Assembly: GCA_003999685.1 (NCBI GenBank)
Contig: CP021226.1
Coordinates: 620,001-684,000, forward strand
DNA length: 64,000 nucleotides
Source of the DNA: Taiwanofungus camphoratus
Taxonomy: Eukaryota; Basidiomycota; Agaricomycetes; Polyporales; Taiwanofungaceae
Reading direction: 5' to 3'
Part shown: positions 24,135 through 36,951 of the stretch, in pieces
Numbering within the stretch: the first letter of the stretch is position 1
How the letters are laid out: every line of letters begins with the position of its first letter
Program-made: the position numbers and the translations under genes
Notes under the pieces: model-generated
The model's database searches: none
What the model saw: only the letters and a program-made list of their open reading frames with translations
Told to the model about the DNA's origin: nothing

Positions 24135-26398
24135 TTAATTCGCTCTCACCCCCCATCCCAACAACTCGAACATGATTGGAATGACTCCACATGCGAGTAT
24201 GCCAATACCGCAATACACGAACACCTTAGTCAACACTATGTGACAAGACGATAGTCAGCATGCATCCTGCAGGTGCCGAATCTAGGGTGCACTGACCATC
24301 GGCATCGTAGTGCTTGACCACTACGTCGACCCTCCCACCCGACTCTTCCACACTCAGGCCGAGCCCTATCACCCGCTCCTTCTCATCGGAAGGCTGCCCG
24401 CCAGCGCCCTTCTCTCTGCCCCTCCCATTCCGTTGCTTCATGCCGACCAGACCAGCCGCACCGCCGTAATCGTACCCCCCCACGCCGAGGCTGCTCCCGC
24501 TCGCGCCTCCGCCGTCCATCTCGAGCTCCATCATGCTCGGAAGGTCGATGACGGACGGGATCGGGTGGAGGCCCTTGTCATGTGGCACGCTCTTGTAGTC
24601 CGTCGCGGGCGTGTAGAAGCGGCGGTGCGGGAGTGTGAAGAGGTGCGAGAGGAGGCGGAAGATGGGCGGCAGCACCAGGTGGGAGAGCGCCTTGGCGAGG
24701 ATGCGCCACACGAAGACGATGAAGATGCCTGGTGAGAGGTATTAACACGTCGACATGTCTGGGCCAAGCGCATACGGCCTGTTCAAGATGGCAAGGCGGG
24801 ACTCACCCACGACCATTTTGACCACCGCCATCAACATCCACGTAGTTACATCGACCCAGTCCGCCCAGTCACTCCCAGGCATAGCCTTCACGAAGAAATG
24901 GTCGTCGTGGAAGCCGTGGTGCAGCATGAACCACCTGATGAGTATCTCACCCATGACGACAGACATGAATGCGATCGCATCCTCGAAGCACGGGCAGTCA
25001 TCCACGGGCTGAGGATGCTTGTGGACCAGCAGAAGACATACGGGGATAGTCACCGCAGGCACTGTAGGTATTATAATACACATTTTAACAACTGACCGCA
25101 GACAATAGAGGTATCGATATACGTAAGCGTACTCACCAACCCATCCCGAATCCCGTATCCAGGCATGCAGCCATCCCCCGCACGCCATGTACACAGCCCA
25201 AATGCTAGTACCGAGCGTAACACCCATAATACAGTCCGTGAATGAGTGCATACCAGTGTACAGCCTCCCATACACGATCGAGAATACATAAAACAGTAGC
25301 AGGCCGACCAACACACGGTAGGTCGTCGCCGAGATGATTGTCTCTTGCACGCCGCCGTCGGCGAGCGCCTGCGTAGCCCTATCTGCGGCGGTGAGTGTGA
25401 GATTCGCTGACGCGGCAAAAGCGGCGGAGATGGAGGGATATGCGGAGACGGGCGTGGCATACAGCCGCTGGAGGAGGGTGAAGAAATATAGCGCGATGGA
25501 GACACTGTTGGTGGAATGTGTCGAGGGGAAGCCGTACTCGAGGTGGTGATTACCCATGGCTGAACGACGGAAAGATGAGTTATGATATACCGCAAAACGG
25601 GCAACAAAATAGGCAGAGCAAGGGTGGACTCACTAAGCCTAGCTACGGGAGGGGCATAGGGCCTCGGGGAGCAGACGAGGTCCTTGACAAACGAGGAGAT
25701 GTAGACCCCAAGGGCAAGGTTCATGAGCAAGCTTCAAAAGTCGCAAGCACATCGAGCGTGAGCGAAGATAGGTCGTGATGCAGAACGAAAGCGACGCACC
25801 CACGCTGGACATCCCCATACCCGAAGAAGATCAAAGCCGGAAGAGTGATCATGAAAAAAGTGTGCGTTCCGAGGAAAGACGTATACACAAAGTATGCGTC
25901 GAGGATAGGGTTGCGTACGCGCGCCTGCAAAGCCATGCCCGCCATGGTCAGTCTGGGTCAGCGTCGCAGGTGGGTGTGTGCGATACATTCCTGCATAGCC
26001 GCGATGACCGGTGACTCTCGCTCAACGCATTCCTTCACTTTCCTTCGGATGGCCGCTCGCCAGCGACTCATGGTCCTATCGTAGACTTCCTCAGGAAGTC
26101 GCCCTGCACTCCCTTCACATGGGAAGACGTCCGCTTCGCCCTCCATGTAGTCCTGGACGCGAATTAGTTTGGGATGAGCGGAAAGGACAATCGAGTGGAC
26201 ACTTGCATTCGACAAATGGGACTCATGACTGTTGTTGCTGGATGGAGACCTGTTGTCAAAACTCGAGTTCGAGATGCCTTTAGCGTGATTTTGTCCGTTG
26301 AGGCGTTTTTGGTGTATGTCCGGGGAAACCAATGCGTTATCAAGCCTTGGTGCTGGGGATAGAGCGCTAGGCTGTTGGTTCTTCATGCTAGCGATCAA
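24135..26398 (-). CDS. Long-chain-base-1-phosphate phosphatase (LCB3/YSR3-like, PAP2 superfamily)
   Basis: An ER membrane enzyme that dephosphorylates sphingoid base-1-phosphates in sphingolipid turnover and salvage. All three PAP2 catalytic motifs are present: C1 KDLVCSPRP (near 25680), C2 YGFPSTHSTNS (near 25535) and C3 YGRLYTGMHSFTD (near 25245). C1 supplies K and R, C2 the SxH triad member, and C3 the R, nucleophilic His and Asp. Several hydrophobic helices surround them, as in the family. The N-terminus (MIASMKNQQPS, start 26398; a second Met lies four codons on) is a Ser-rich cytosolic tail. After KHYDAD the last intron (GTCAGT donor) joins to VLTKVFVYCGIG and ends FELLGWGVRAN at 24135, giving the expected C-terminal helix. 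The unspliced reading ends instead in an unlikely tail, so the splice is preferred. Confidence 0.9.
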
Positions 26399-27795
26399 TT
26401 TGTGGAAGTGTTAGCGCAGAACACGGGTAAAGCCTGAACGTGTCTGGTCGCCCCGCGCAGTCGAGATTAGGACTGTACGACGGATACCAGCCTGCACCGA
26501 GTGCCAATGCAGTAGCTAGGTAGGAAGAAAGGGCTCTAGAGACCAGTAACGGCAGGGGATGGCATGACAGCGCCGTGATTTGATGCTAATAAGCAGTTTT
26601 GCAGACTTACCGGCATTCAATATTCAATATTCAATGACATACCCCGCGCCCCACGTCGGCGTCTCTGTGATTAGTTATTTTTTTTATATAAATGTACTCC
26701 GCGGCTTGGTATCTGGCATAGCCTATGGCATATCGCCGGTGTACCTCCTGGATGTCCTGCTTCTTCTTCAAGGGAACTGCGGAACACCGTTCAGAATCGC
26801 TGACGCCTATAGAGTAGAGTGGCGAGAGTGTTCTATGGTGTAGGCCGTATACGCCTCGACTCGTCTCCTAGCTTCCAACCCGCCTTGGTCACAATACCGT
26901 TCTTATATCAGATTATACCCATTCCAAGTTGCAGACCAATCATCCTTGTACTGGCGACCGTGGATCATCGACACGACCTGTCATGCGGCTTGAGCACATT
27001 CGGCTTGGGCACACTCCGACTGGCTGGTCTATTCACATTCCTAGTATCTACGGTCAGCAAACGCAGGCGTGTGCTCCAAGTCGCGATCCAAATTGACCTG
27101 GTTTCAAGAGTCGTCCCACTCCACTCACCGCGAGCACGTGAAGCCCGTGCGTGCAGTGTATATACTCACATTCAGGACGGAGATGTGTTGCGAATACTCT
27201 GCACTTTCAGCAATAGCTTACCCTGTACTTTGGTGCCTCAGTGGAGGCAGAGTAGCCATGAAGTTTTGGCAATTGCTCGACCACAGTGCCATTTCCTTTG
27301 ATCTGCAGGTACCTATTCGTCAAGCGAGGCTCAGTGCATGCGGTATTCCGGGTTGAGCGCTTGAGCACTTACTGGGATCCATAAGTGACCCTAGTAGGCC
27401 ATAGTTTGATACTAATCATCATCCACGCGGACAGGCTGATGCATCGTCTGAGACAGTTGTACTGTATCTTCTGGTCGGAATCTGTAAGTCTGCAGTCTGC
27501 AGCGGGAAGCGGGTCTTCCCCATGCTGCATAAGTTCAACCCCATCTATGGACTTCTGTCAGAACTTTAGACCTTATATTGCTGCATGGCTCGAGCTTCCA
27601 TTTTCCGAGCTGTAAGGGTGCGATAAGATCCTGTCTCTCGGAACCAGGTATGTTTCAGTCGCAACAACTCTGATTCAGTTCGCGTTCCAGAATGGTGCCG
27701 GCCATACACATATGAACAAGCCCAAGTAACTCCAATACCTTTACCTCTGAACAATAACAGGTTAGCTCTCCCTAAATCCTCAGTTGTCTCATTTC
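26399..27795. other. Divergent spacer upstream of LCB3-like gene
   Basis: It should include the LCB3-like promoter. ORFs such as 26819-27301 (+, 160 codons) have no recognisable domain and no codon bias like that of the neighbours. Nothing else is seen. Confidence 0.4.
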
Positions 27796-29729
27796 TCTCA
27801 GGGTAACCACTTTCTGTCCAAATTGATCCTCGTCTTAAGGGGACATGGAGAGACGCTGCTCTTCAAATCCTACTTGGGCCCCGTCACGGACTGGGGACGT
27901 GTGACATCCCTTGAGCTTGAAGGGCATCCCTGTGCTTCTGCAGGGTTCTGGGCTCGTACCCTGAGCGATAATGGTTTACAGCCTTCGAATGTGGTCGGAT
28001 CATGGTCAGTACACTGCGTGCCACTGTTTAGAGCATCAAACTGAGAAAAATGTAGGTGGACAGGAAGCAAGTACGAGGACACTCTTGACATCCTAGGTGT
28101 CTCTGCTGCGGGATACGTACCTCAGCTCTTCAGTGTTGTTTGCGGCAGTGAAGACGTGGTATGGGGTTTGCTCCGGCGCAGCGGTGTTAAAGGGCTTGTC
28201 TTTGACAACAGTTTCTCTTCGGTGATCACATCGTCTCCAGTGCCCACGTATCCGTCATTACTTTTAACAGACATTCAAGGGTTTACCGGTGCTGGAGATG
28301 TTATGTCCCATCTCCCCGCTGTACTTGCAGGGAACGCAGTCATCATTGTGCACTCTTCTGGCACTACATCTGGAAATCCTAAACTCATTTCGACGACACA
28401 TAGCTTGCTTATGTCTTTTATGGATAATAAATATCCTTCTCGCTTGAAACAGAGGAGTTTTGAAGGGCAAGATGTCATCAATTGTACACTCCAATGATCA
28501 TTGTTCATGTACAGTATTGACGCCACCATCAGCTCTAGGAAGCCTCGCACATGTCGGCTCCCTCCAGGGTGAGTTATCAAGTATTTAAGTATCACTCTCC
28601 TAGCTGAGACCCTAGTAAGCTGTCATTTGTACAGCTTCCTGGCGTGTGTGCGGTCCAGCCTTCGTCAGCAGCTTTTCCGAGAAAATGCTCGCAGTGATCA
28701 AAATTTGCGGTATAAATCGTCTAGCCATATACGCCATTCCTCTTGATGCATATACGCAATGCGCAAGGAAATCCGGAGGTACTGAAGGCTCTTAAGAGTC
28801 TGCAACAGATACTGCACACAGGAGTCGCACTCAACTGTGAGGACGAAGAGTGGGCATACAAGAACGGTTTGTCTCTAACTGTAAGTCATGTTTCAGTGTT
28901 ATATCTAAATTCAGCTGAGCACTCTTGAATTTCTTGTGTGTCGTAGACCATGTACGGTACGACTGAAACGGGTTTGTGACAACTTATATGGAATACTTTA
29001 TGTGCATTGATTTAGTTCATTGCAGATCCTCTGATGATCTCGCCTATTGGAGGACGGCCACTCATGCGACTCGTTGCTAATTCTTCATGCCGATTCGTTC
29101 CATTTACTGACTCTGAGACCCAACCGAAATGAGGCGCGCAAAGTTCTTCTTGAAGCAGTCACCCCTGCAGGCGCTCAGTACAGTCCTCATTCGTCCCTCT
29201 TCTCCGCAGACGGGTTCTATCATACTGGGGACCTATTTGAAGAGCCAGAGAAAGAATATTATGTCCATAGGGGCCACTCGAATGACTGTATCAGATTGAA
29301 TGATGGTTTCCTCGACTCGAAGTGAGCCTGATTTCCCTTGATGTTAAGGAGGCCGATCGTCATATATCGACATTATACTAATTAGAGTCATGGAGGATGA
29401 AGTCTGAAAGACCTGTGCCGACTTGATACATGACGTCGTGGTAATCGGTGCAGGACGACCCTCCCCTGCTTTGCTCGTCGAGAGTCTGATTCCGGGCCCA
29501 GGGCAGGAGGCTATCTGGGACATGACCCGAGAAATCGTTAAAAGAATGAATCAGTACAACGCACGTCTATTTGAAAGCGAGCGCATCAACAATCCCAAGA
29601 GGGTCATGATTCTTGAGAAGGGAACATTACCGAGGACAAAGGTGTGCGTGATTGTGATCCTGCTAACGCCATCTGATCTGACTGGTCTGCGACTAGGAAA
29701 AGGGTAATGTTGGGCCAAATGCCGCTTAG
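27796..29729 (+). pseudogene. Broken NRPS-like / acyl-adenylating enzyme, adenylation domain only
   Basis: Adenylation (ANL) core motifs appear in order. These are HSSGTTSGNPKLIS (A3, near 28350), MYGTTETG (A5, near 28955), DGFYHTGDLF (A7, near 29215), a degraded A8 region, and LPRTKEKGNVG (A10-like) at the end. The intact relatives are fungal NRPS-like enzymes that activate a carboxylic acid. Three lesions are visible. A one-base frameshift near 28765 comes after AIYAIPLDAYTQCAR, where the next frame resumes NPEVLKALKSLQQILHTG. A second frameshift near 29125 follows TDSETQP. An in-frame TGA at 29405-29407 sits between MEDEV and KTCADLIHDVVV. A fourth site near 28480 needs either a 31-nt intron or another indel. 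The reading ends at a TAG (29727) right after A10, so carrier and reductase or thioesterase domains are missing. The left limit is approximate. Confidence 0.8.
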
Positions 29730-29853
29730 AGATGTTCACAGAAAAATTGGATGCTATGTATGACTGATTTCCAACTTCGTGGCTTTCAAGAGCATAAGCA
29801 CCGTGTATATCAATTATACATGGGTACCAGTAGCTATATACTATTCGCGATGA

Positions 29854-29905
29854 TAGTCCACTGGCGCGATTTGGGGACTACGATTCACTATCCTTTTTGA
29901 CAGAG
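29854..29905. repeat. Dispersed repeat, copy 1 (TAGTCCAYTGGCGCRATTTGG family)
   Basis: This 52-bp stretch shares the head TAGTCCA-TGGCGC-ATTTGGGGACTA and a tail of the form ACTATCC-TTT-ACAGAG with 44458-44519. The two differ by a short insertion in the middle. It lies just downstream of the NRPS-like pseudogene. Confidence 0.6.
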
Positions 29906-30163
29906 CTTCATCAGTGCCAAATCTACCTACTTACCTGCAGACAGGCGGTGAGCCACTTCACTGTCAGTAACTACACGTTGTAATCTGCAAAAGTCGACAG
30001 GGTTGAAACAAATTGCAAAATTCAAGCGTGCCCCGTCGTTTCGCCTCGATATACCTTAGAGCGCTCATTCCTGAGAAGGTAAAACACGGTTGTAGCAGGA
30101 GAACAGCAATTATTAGTCACGCATCGCTCACGATACCACAACACCTGCCTAGCGCAACCTACA

Positions 30164-33100
30164 CTATCTAAATGTACGTGATTGATTACCGCTCTTGAGT
30201 TGACTATGAGCCTTTGGCGGTGCAGGGAAGTTGCCGTACTGATATGCTGCGGCACCTGCTTGAACAAGTGTCACCTCGTAATAATAACATGTCAGATTAT
30301 TTCTATACGTACCTTTGACATGCCTCTGTTTCTTCTTTCGGTAGCTTGGTTCCTCCTGCTCTGGCTCAAAGCCTTCGTCTAGGATGTTTGACACTGATGA
30401 GTAATCGAAGGGTTCGATGTCCTCCTGCTCTGCATTCCCAGTGTCTTCTGTAATCTCCTTTCCCTTTGATCCTTTCGCGCCCCGCTTCCGTTTCTTTTGC
30501 CGTGCCTGTCCTACAACGACGATTGAATCATCCACGACTCCACTCTCCACAGCCTGCCGTTGTGCAGCAGGCACAAACGGAATCTCCGTTCCTATGACAT
30601 CTTCAACAGCTTGTGCGGTTGAAACCGGTTCCTCCGCAGCGTTTGCTGAACCGTTTGCAGCTTCTGAAAGAGAGCTTTGCGAAGCTTGTGGAAGAACTTT
30701 CGGAACGGAGGGCGCTATGACCAATGTCCCGTGAATACGTGCAACGACCTCCCGGAAGCGGGCCTTGTCCTGCTTGGCATCCACGGTACGCTGAGATAGT
30801 GAGAGGCCCATGAAATAGTGATTCCTACAAGATTTAGAAACTCACCGTGACCGATTTGACGCGTTCACCAAATAATGCGCTTCGAGAGGCTGCGTACTCA
30901 GTGGACTCCTTTATATCGAGCTTTGTAACAGCCGTTGGACCGAATAGGGAAGACGACAGGGCAGCAGCTGGTGCCCGCGACACTATCATTACCAGAATTA
31001 GACTGGGTGTAAGCCTGTGTGGGGCAAATTCTCACCATGTGACCAGAGAGCAGTCGATGTCGCCGAGAATGGGTCCTCGTCTGTGTGCATCACATCACCT
31101 GCTGTAACTAACACTGCCTCGACCTGTTTCGCGGGCTCGCCACCATCAGGACAGGCGACTACAGCGGCATACGCCGCGGCCTCTGTGTTAGACGGCCCAC
31201 CCAATTGTTGCTTCACCGTCTCCCGAATCGCGTCCAATAATTCCTTCGAGCGCCGCCTTACGACAGGTGGGACAGGATGGAATATGGCTAGCAGCGAAGC
31301 CATGTCTGCCGGTGGACGCTCTGCGAGAATGAACAAATAGTGGTTCGGCAGCACGAATCTGCGATAGGGACTTGTCAATTTTGACCCGTAAAGACACCCA
31401 AGAATAGGCAGGCGGGGAGTGGTGAAAAGTGATACCTGGTACTTTCATCTTCCTCCCGTGCGATGTGGTCGCGCCATGAGTGCACACAGCGGTACACTGC
31501 ACGCTGTAATGCAAGCGGACCCGTACCCGTACCCGTGTCCGCGCCCGCCATGAGCGCACCCTTGTTCCACTTGCGCGCGAGCGTGTCCCACCCGCCCGGC
31601 CCGGTCCCGCCATCTGCGTCGTACACCTCCTTCTCATACACACGCAATGCGGTTTCCTCTGATCGCGAGAGGACTTCACGGACGAGCGCGTGGACAGGAT
31701 TTGCCGTTGGCGTTGAGGTGGATGTGGACGGCGATTGCGCACGTGATTGGGCTCGCGACTGTGCCCGATCAAGGAGGGCATTGCGGAGGTTGTCATAGAT
31801 GTAAAGTAAGAAGTGCGTATCGGAGCGCGCGTAAGCAAGCATCTCTTCTGGCAGTGGTCTATTTGATCTTATGAGGCCAGAAATGGAACAAGATGGGAAA
31901 ACGACAAACCGGATGCGCCAGTCAGCGAGTTGGTATTTTTTATCGGCAGTAAAATCGCAATACATCTCGAGCAGCGTGGCAAGGCTGTGCCGGGGGAATT
32001 CTACTGGCTGATGAGTCAATATCATCGGGAATTAGGTTGCCAGCCTACCTAGGATTTTCGATGCGTGGTAGGTATCAAACAGATTGACAATATATAAGTT
32101 GAAGTCCTGCTGTAGCCATACAATATCACTCTCAGCTCCATGTAGGACCTGTTCATAAAACTATCACATGTTTGCTGATGTACCACATAAAGAAGTGCGC
32201 ACCTTAATGATCTTCGGGTCAGTGAACACTTCATTAAGATGCTCCAACTCTTCTCGTAGTGCGAGTGTGTCGACAACCCAATCCTCCTGACGAGTGCTGA
32301 GCTGCATCAAACACACAAATCCGCCGAATGTGCGATAGCTGTGATATTCAAGGTCGACTGCGATCTCAGGCGCCTCGCGCAGCTTGTCGAGCATCGTCGC
32401 AAAGGTAGAGGCGTCCGTGACCCATGTAAAGGGAGTATCGGTAAAGGAGCGTGGGGCGACTGGTGCGGTGGAGGTAAACATGCGAGGAGGATATGAAATG
32501 TGTCTAATTTCGTAATGATACGGATGGTGTCTACATTCGCAGAGCTCGTTCTGAGTTGCAATAAGTTAATAACAAACAGGTACGCACGAGCTGGAACCAG
32601 TGAGCAACTCGTCATGTTCCTCATCATGAAGGTTGTATCCTAATGGCACTTGCGCGTTGTACTTGTGTCGGAGCGAAGGCTGCCAAATGGTATGACTGCT
32701 ATTGTCTACCTTTCTTTTGAATAAAAGCTGAGGCTTCGGTAGGTGCGAAGCGTGCTGCATCGTGGGGTCTAGCCGGCCTTGAGGGGTATTCGTTTTCTTG
32801 GCCTATAGTTTCCTTCACTACGCGAGAAAAAAAGGAAGATCGTGTGGATCCTACCTTCTGCGCTGCAATTGTAGACTGTACAGGATTCATAGCAATAGCA
32901 GGCGGTTTGGAACGCCCCAGAAAATCATCGAGACAGATATCCTGAGAATGCAACATAAATTAGGCCGAGGCCCCGAAGAGCAATCCTACACAGAATCAGA
33001 GCATTCCTCACTGCTCGTTCAAGTAATTGGTCCATAGAGTCCACGACTACTGCGTGGAAGTTGTCGACGACATCGTCCTCGCTCTCGAGCTTCCCCTTCC

Positions 33101-33356
33101 CCTTCCCCTTCCCTCGCGCGCTCGAGGTATCAGCAGTGGAAACAAGTGAGAGGAGCCGATTGGTTAGCGAGAGAACACGAGAAGAGCACGCATCGATCTC
33201 TTTAGCGAAGCTGCGATCGACTGAGCGGTGAAAGGCGATGTCGGAGGGAAGTTGCACGGCGTGTTTGGTTGCCTTTAGTGCTACGGTCTGGAGAGCGGTG
33301 TTGTAGTTGTCAAACGCGGCCAGTGTTATTCCAGTAGATGTAGATGAGTCCATCAT
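30164..33356 (-). CDS. rrp6: Nuclear exosome 3'-5' exoribonuclease RRP6
   Basis: The catalytic DEDD-Y subunit of the nuclear RNA exosome, acting in rRNA, snoRNA and mRNA 3' processing and decay. The start at 33356 (MMDSSTSTG) opens a PMC2NT domain, interrupted by a (GK)4 run encoded by a CTTCCC hexamer repeat. The exonuclease domain has motif I AVDLEYHS (near 32360), motif [16 protein letters not shown] (near 32125) and motif [17 protein letters not shown] (near 31815), the last holding the catalytic Tyr or its neighbour. An HRDC domain follows ([17 protein letters not shown], near 31340). The Lys/Arg-rich C-terminus ends [10 protein letters not shown], typical of Rrp6. The last intron (GTACGT donor near 30313) is a stop-free multiple of three, so an unspliced reading is also open. 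The gene is head-to-head with the DHHC gene. Confidence 0.93.
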
Positions 33357-33698
33357 TGCGGGGTAATATGGGGATTTGTGAAGCCTGGGGAGATTGTGCA
33401 GTTAAAATTTGGCAACTTGAATGCTCAAGACAGCCTGAGCCTGCAGCAGACGGAAGGGCGCCTACTAAATAAGTATGTTTTCTCTGTTGCTTTGGTCGTA
33501 TGTAGGCGGTTATCCTAATATGGAATGTATTTTTCCACGGCATCTATATACGGTCCCCCTTCGCTCTCATCCTCCGCTAAATTATTCCTATACGTCTCAC
33601 TTACGCTGTGCAGCCGCAGCAAAACACTCGTACTTAGGCCATGCCTGAGATGCAATACCTGTTCTTTCATATCCCCCTGTATTGAAGCCATTTTCATC
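33357..33698. promoter_or_regulatory. Shared promoter region of rrp6 and the DHHC gene
   Basis: Only 342 bp separate the two divergent start codons, so the interval must carry both promoters and 5' UTRs. I see no confident TATA box or factor site. Confidence 0.6.
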
Positions 33699-35169
33699 AT
33701 GTCGATGCCACGCAAAGCTCCTCTCATCTCCATCCCCTTACCCTCACCGCCTAGACCACCGTATGTTGACGACGGAGACGACGACAACGATACACGCGCG
33801 ACGCAGAAGCGGTGGTACCACTACTTACCTCTTTCTTGTAAGTCAGACGTGCACAAAAGCTGCTGTACCACGAGTCATCGATCGCTTGTAGTGGCTGTAA
33901 TCCTCATCCTGGCACCGCAGCCATCTCTACTCATTATCCTCATCAAATACCACCTACGGATCTTGCAGTCTCCATCACGTTTTCTCCTGCACTTAATTGT
34001 GACATATACCCTCTTATTTCTCGCGCTTTCTTCTCTCATCGCAGTCGTCGCACGCGACCCGGGACCAGTTGTTGCTGACGAGACGCAGGATACCACTGCT
34101 TGCGAGCGTGAAGACATGAGCCTGATGCAGGCGCTATTAGCACCTGATGAGGATGGGCCGCAACTTCCCGGTAAATGGTGTCGCAAGTGCAATGCCCCTA
34201 AGCCGGAGAGGGCGCACCACTGTAGCTCCTGCGGCAGATGCGTCCTGAAGATGGGTATGTCCGGCCGTGTTGTGTCTTGACCATTTCTCATGGGCTATGC
34301 GACTTAGACCACCATTGTGTATGGCTTGGCCAGAAGTGTATAGTGAGCATATTGAAACTCCCAGATTCCGCCAGTTGAGCCGTACTCTGTCGTTAGGGCC
34401 ACAGAAATTACTCCGCGTTTGTCCATTTCCTCACGTGTATAAGTGCACTCGCTCTATATGTTGCATCATTATGCGTGTCTGCCGTGTATTTTGCTTTCAC
34501 AAACCCAATGTCAATCGTGCGTGTTGCCCTTTCCCGTGGTGTCATATGTTTCTTGACCTTAACGCAGGATGAATACACACCATTACACGAACTGTTCCTC
34601 GCATTCTATTGCATCGCGATGGCACTGGTTATCGGGTCATTTTGGCTCTATCACGTATACCTTGTCACGTGCGTCTCTCATTCGTTTTACATTCCCCTTG
34701 TACTGACACTGCGAGTTAGCACGAACCAAACAACGCTCGAACACCTTTCTCCCTTCCTGTTACTCCGACACATCCCCCCTCTTTCCCCGCTCTGGCAGTC
34801 CGCGGGCCGCCCACGCCTCTCAAATCCGCCACTCGAGCATGAGCTATCTTATTCGCAGCGTCGGCTTGTGCGCAACGCACATCGACATATACACTTGTAC
34901 GACATTGGCTGGCGGAACAACTGGGCACAAGTAATGGGGTGGAATCGGCCGTGGGGCTGGGCGTACCGACTGGCGTGTGGGGGTGGAGGGTAAGCCTTTC
35001 TTGTCTTTCGGTGCATTTGAGTGGTTTGAATGCAATGTTGATACTTCCCTGTGATCGCTTGGCATTTGATAGGATGGGCGACGGACGGGCTTTTCCGCGG
35101 AATCCGCGCGCTGATGATATGCTAGCGCGGCTCTCTGCAGAGCTGGTCGATATGGACAAGGATCAATGA
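33699..35169 (+). CDS. DHHC protein S-palmitoyltransferase (PFA3-like)
   Basis: An integral membrane enzyme that palmitoylates cytosolic cysteines. The start at 33699 is MSMPRKAPL. Two hydrophobic helices come first, then the Cys-rich domain (WCRKCNAPKPERAHHCSSCGRC) running across an intron into DHHCVWLGQKCIGHRNY with the catalytic DHHC. Two more helices follow (FVHFLTCISALALYV and LVIGSFWLYHVYLV), and the family TTxxTTxE motif reads TTNQTTLEH. The C-terminal part has YDIGWRNNWAQVMG, the position of the PaCCT-like conserved segment. Exon joins were checked: an in-frame stop-free intron after YLPLS, then after VLKM, after QKCI, after NPMSI, within LVT, and before MGDGRAF. Pfa3 of yeast acts at the vacuole, and a similar role here is inference. 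Confidence 0.92.
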
Positions 35170-36951
35170 TCAATCTACTAGCATTTTCTCCCCTTCTTCG
35201 TCTGAGGCTCTTTATACTATGAAGCGTCGGTAAGACTTCTGCCCGCTCTGTTGTTTTATTCCATTTTGCCTTTGCATCGCTATAAGGATGACTAGAGGGT
35301 TTCCGACTCCGGGATCGACTTGCGTTTGCCATGCGTTCCCTCCGGGCTTTGCACAAGGCATGTTGTCCTTGGCTTCCGCCGTAAGTGGGTATCCGGATGC
35401 TTCTCTCACCCAGCAAAGCACTTGATCGAGGTCTTCAGGTACGCAGTATCGATAACTTTTCCAGCTAGATATGATATGCGATTCGTACTGATCTCTGCAA
35501 AGCTTGTCTTGGTCAGGGCACACCTCAGGGTGATCGCAATGTCGGTAAGAGACTCCACAAATCGATAGAGATGACCTGTTTAGTCAGGGAACCCGGGTAC
35601 AAGTGGACTGGTGTCGATTAACAGCAGTAGCTTCTTAATCTGGCAAAAATTTGGGACCCTCTTTGGCTAGTGGACCTCGTGCATTGCATTGAGTTGTGGG
35701 TGCGGCTCCGCCGTTGTTATCAGTTTGCCTGTGTTTTCGCTTTATTGAGGAAGATCGGACCGTCCTATCCGTCTTTTGACCAACCGTGGCGAGCGCCGAC
35801 CTCTCTTCCAATTGTTCGACATGATCACAGCCTGGATGTAAGCCGACAGGTTCTGGGAAATACGCACACGCACAAAAAATGCTAATTATTATTTCTTCTC
35901 CACCGTCTTATTCTTCGGCATCTGTGACTTCGTGAACACCCATGACATAGGTAAGTTACATGAGGTGATATTTTGTCTCATAGGATCGTTCTTATAGGTA
36001 CCGTGGCGCTCACTGATGAGAGGAGCTAAATTTTTACTCGACCGGAGACCGCTCGGGCTGTCAACGTAATAATTAATAATGAACATCAGGGCTTATAGTG
36101 TCTTTGGATTGTCAGTGGACGGAGAAAGCGACCAGGTAGCCTTCAGGCTCTCCAAAGTTTTTCCCTTACTGTTGGTGCGGGTTGATCGGTTCAGGCGCAG
36201 CATTGCTCTTGATATTTTCTGATCGACCTCACTCGCAAGGACGTGTACTTTAAGGCGATGTACGGAATGCCTTACGTGAAGACGGAGGCCAGATCACTCC
36301 AGAGCTTTTCGCGAGGGCAGTTCTGATGCAGTCGTTTCAATTCTTGGCGGTAAGTCGCTCTTCGTGCCACATATAGCGAAATTACAGACTCAATTCACCG
36401 TCAGCTGTAAAGCTAAGTACGTCTTGAACGTGCGAAAGCAAACCTTCAACGCTTGTTTGCGCTGACAGCCCCACGCCTGGTACCACCGTACACCCACGTT
36501 CGTATCGTCGAGTCATAAATGGTGTGGCAATTTCGGTGACCAAAACCCGTGAGGCAGCATCACCAGGTCGCTTCTGACAGCGAAGAGACGTCGCAAAGGA
36601 TGGTATGCTGCGCGCGTGCGTGATGGATGTCCGACACGGGGTCGGATTGTGTCTGTGCGAGTTGGATTAGCTTTTGTAAAATGTTGCGCAGGGTGATGCG
36701 TGCTGCCGCATATTGGGGTGGGTGCATTCAAAGCGCGGGCGTCTAGCGGTCAGGCGTTTCTGCATCAGATCCATTTTGATGTCATGTTCCACTTACATAA
36801 GCAATGCTGGTCCCCGCCCTCAACGCATCCGGCGTCACGACCTGGTCATGGTCCCGCTCCCAGTCCTTTATATACCGCACATGGACATGGATCCGCCTCT
36901 TGTCCTACCCCCGGCCGCGTTATTATTTCCTGATCATTTCCCTGCCATTTT
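35170..36951. other. Spacer upstream of egt1, with a possible exon remnant
   Basis: This is mostly non-coding. A short open stretch at 36254-36349 reads GDVRNALREDGGQITPELF and ends at a GTAAGT donor, which looks like a true exon. A TAA lies directly upstream in frame and no partner exons were found. It may be a remnant. Confidence 0.35.

Noticed and set aside
26819-27301. 160-codon plus-strand ORF in the LCB3 upstream spacer
   Set aside because: No domain, no codon bias and no conserved-looking segment. Likely a random open frame.
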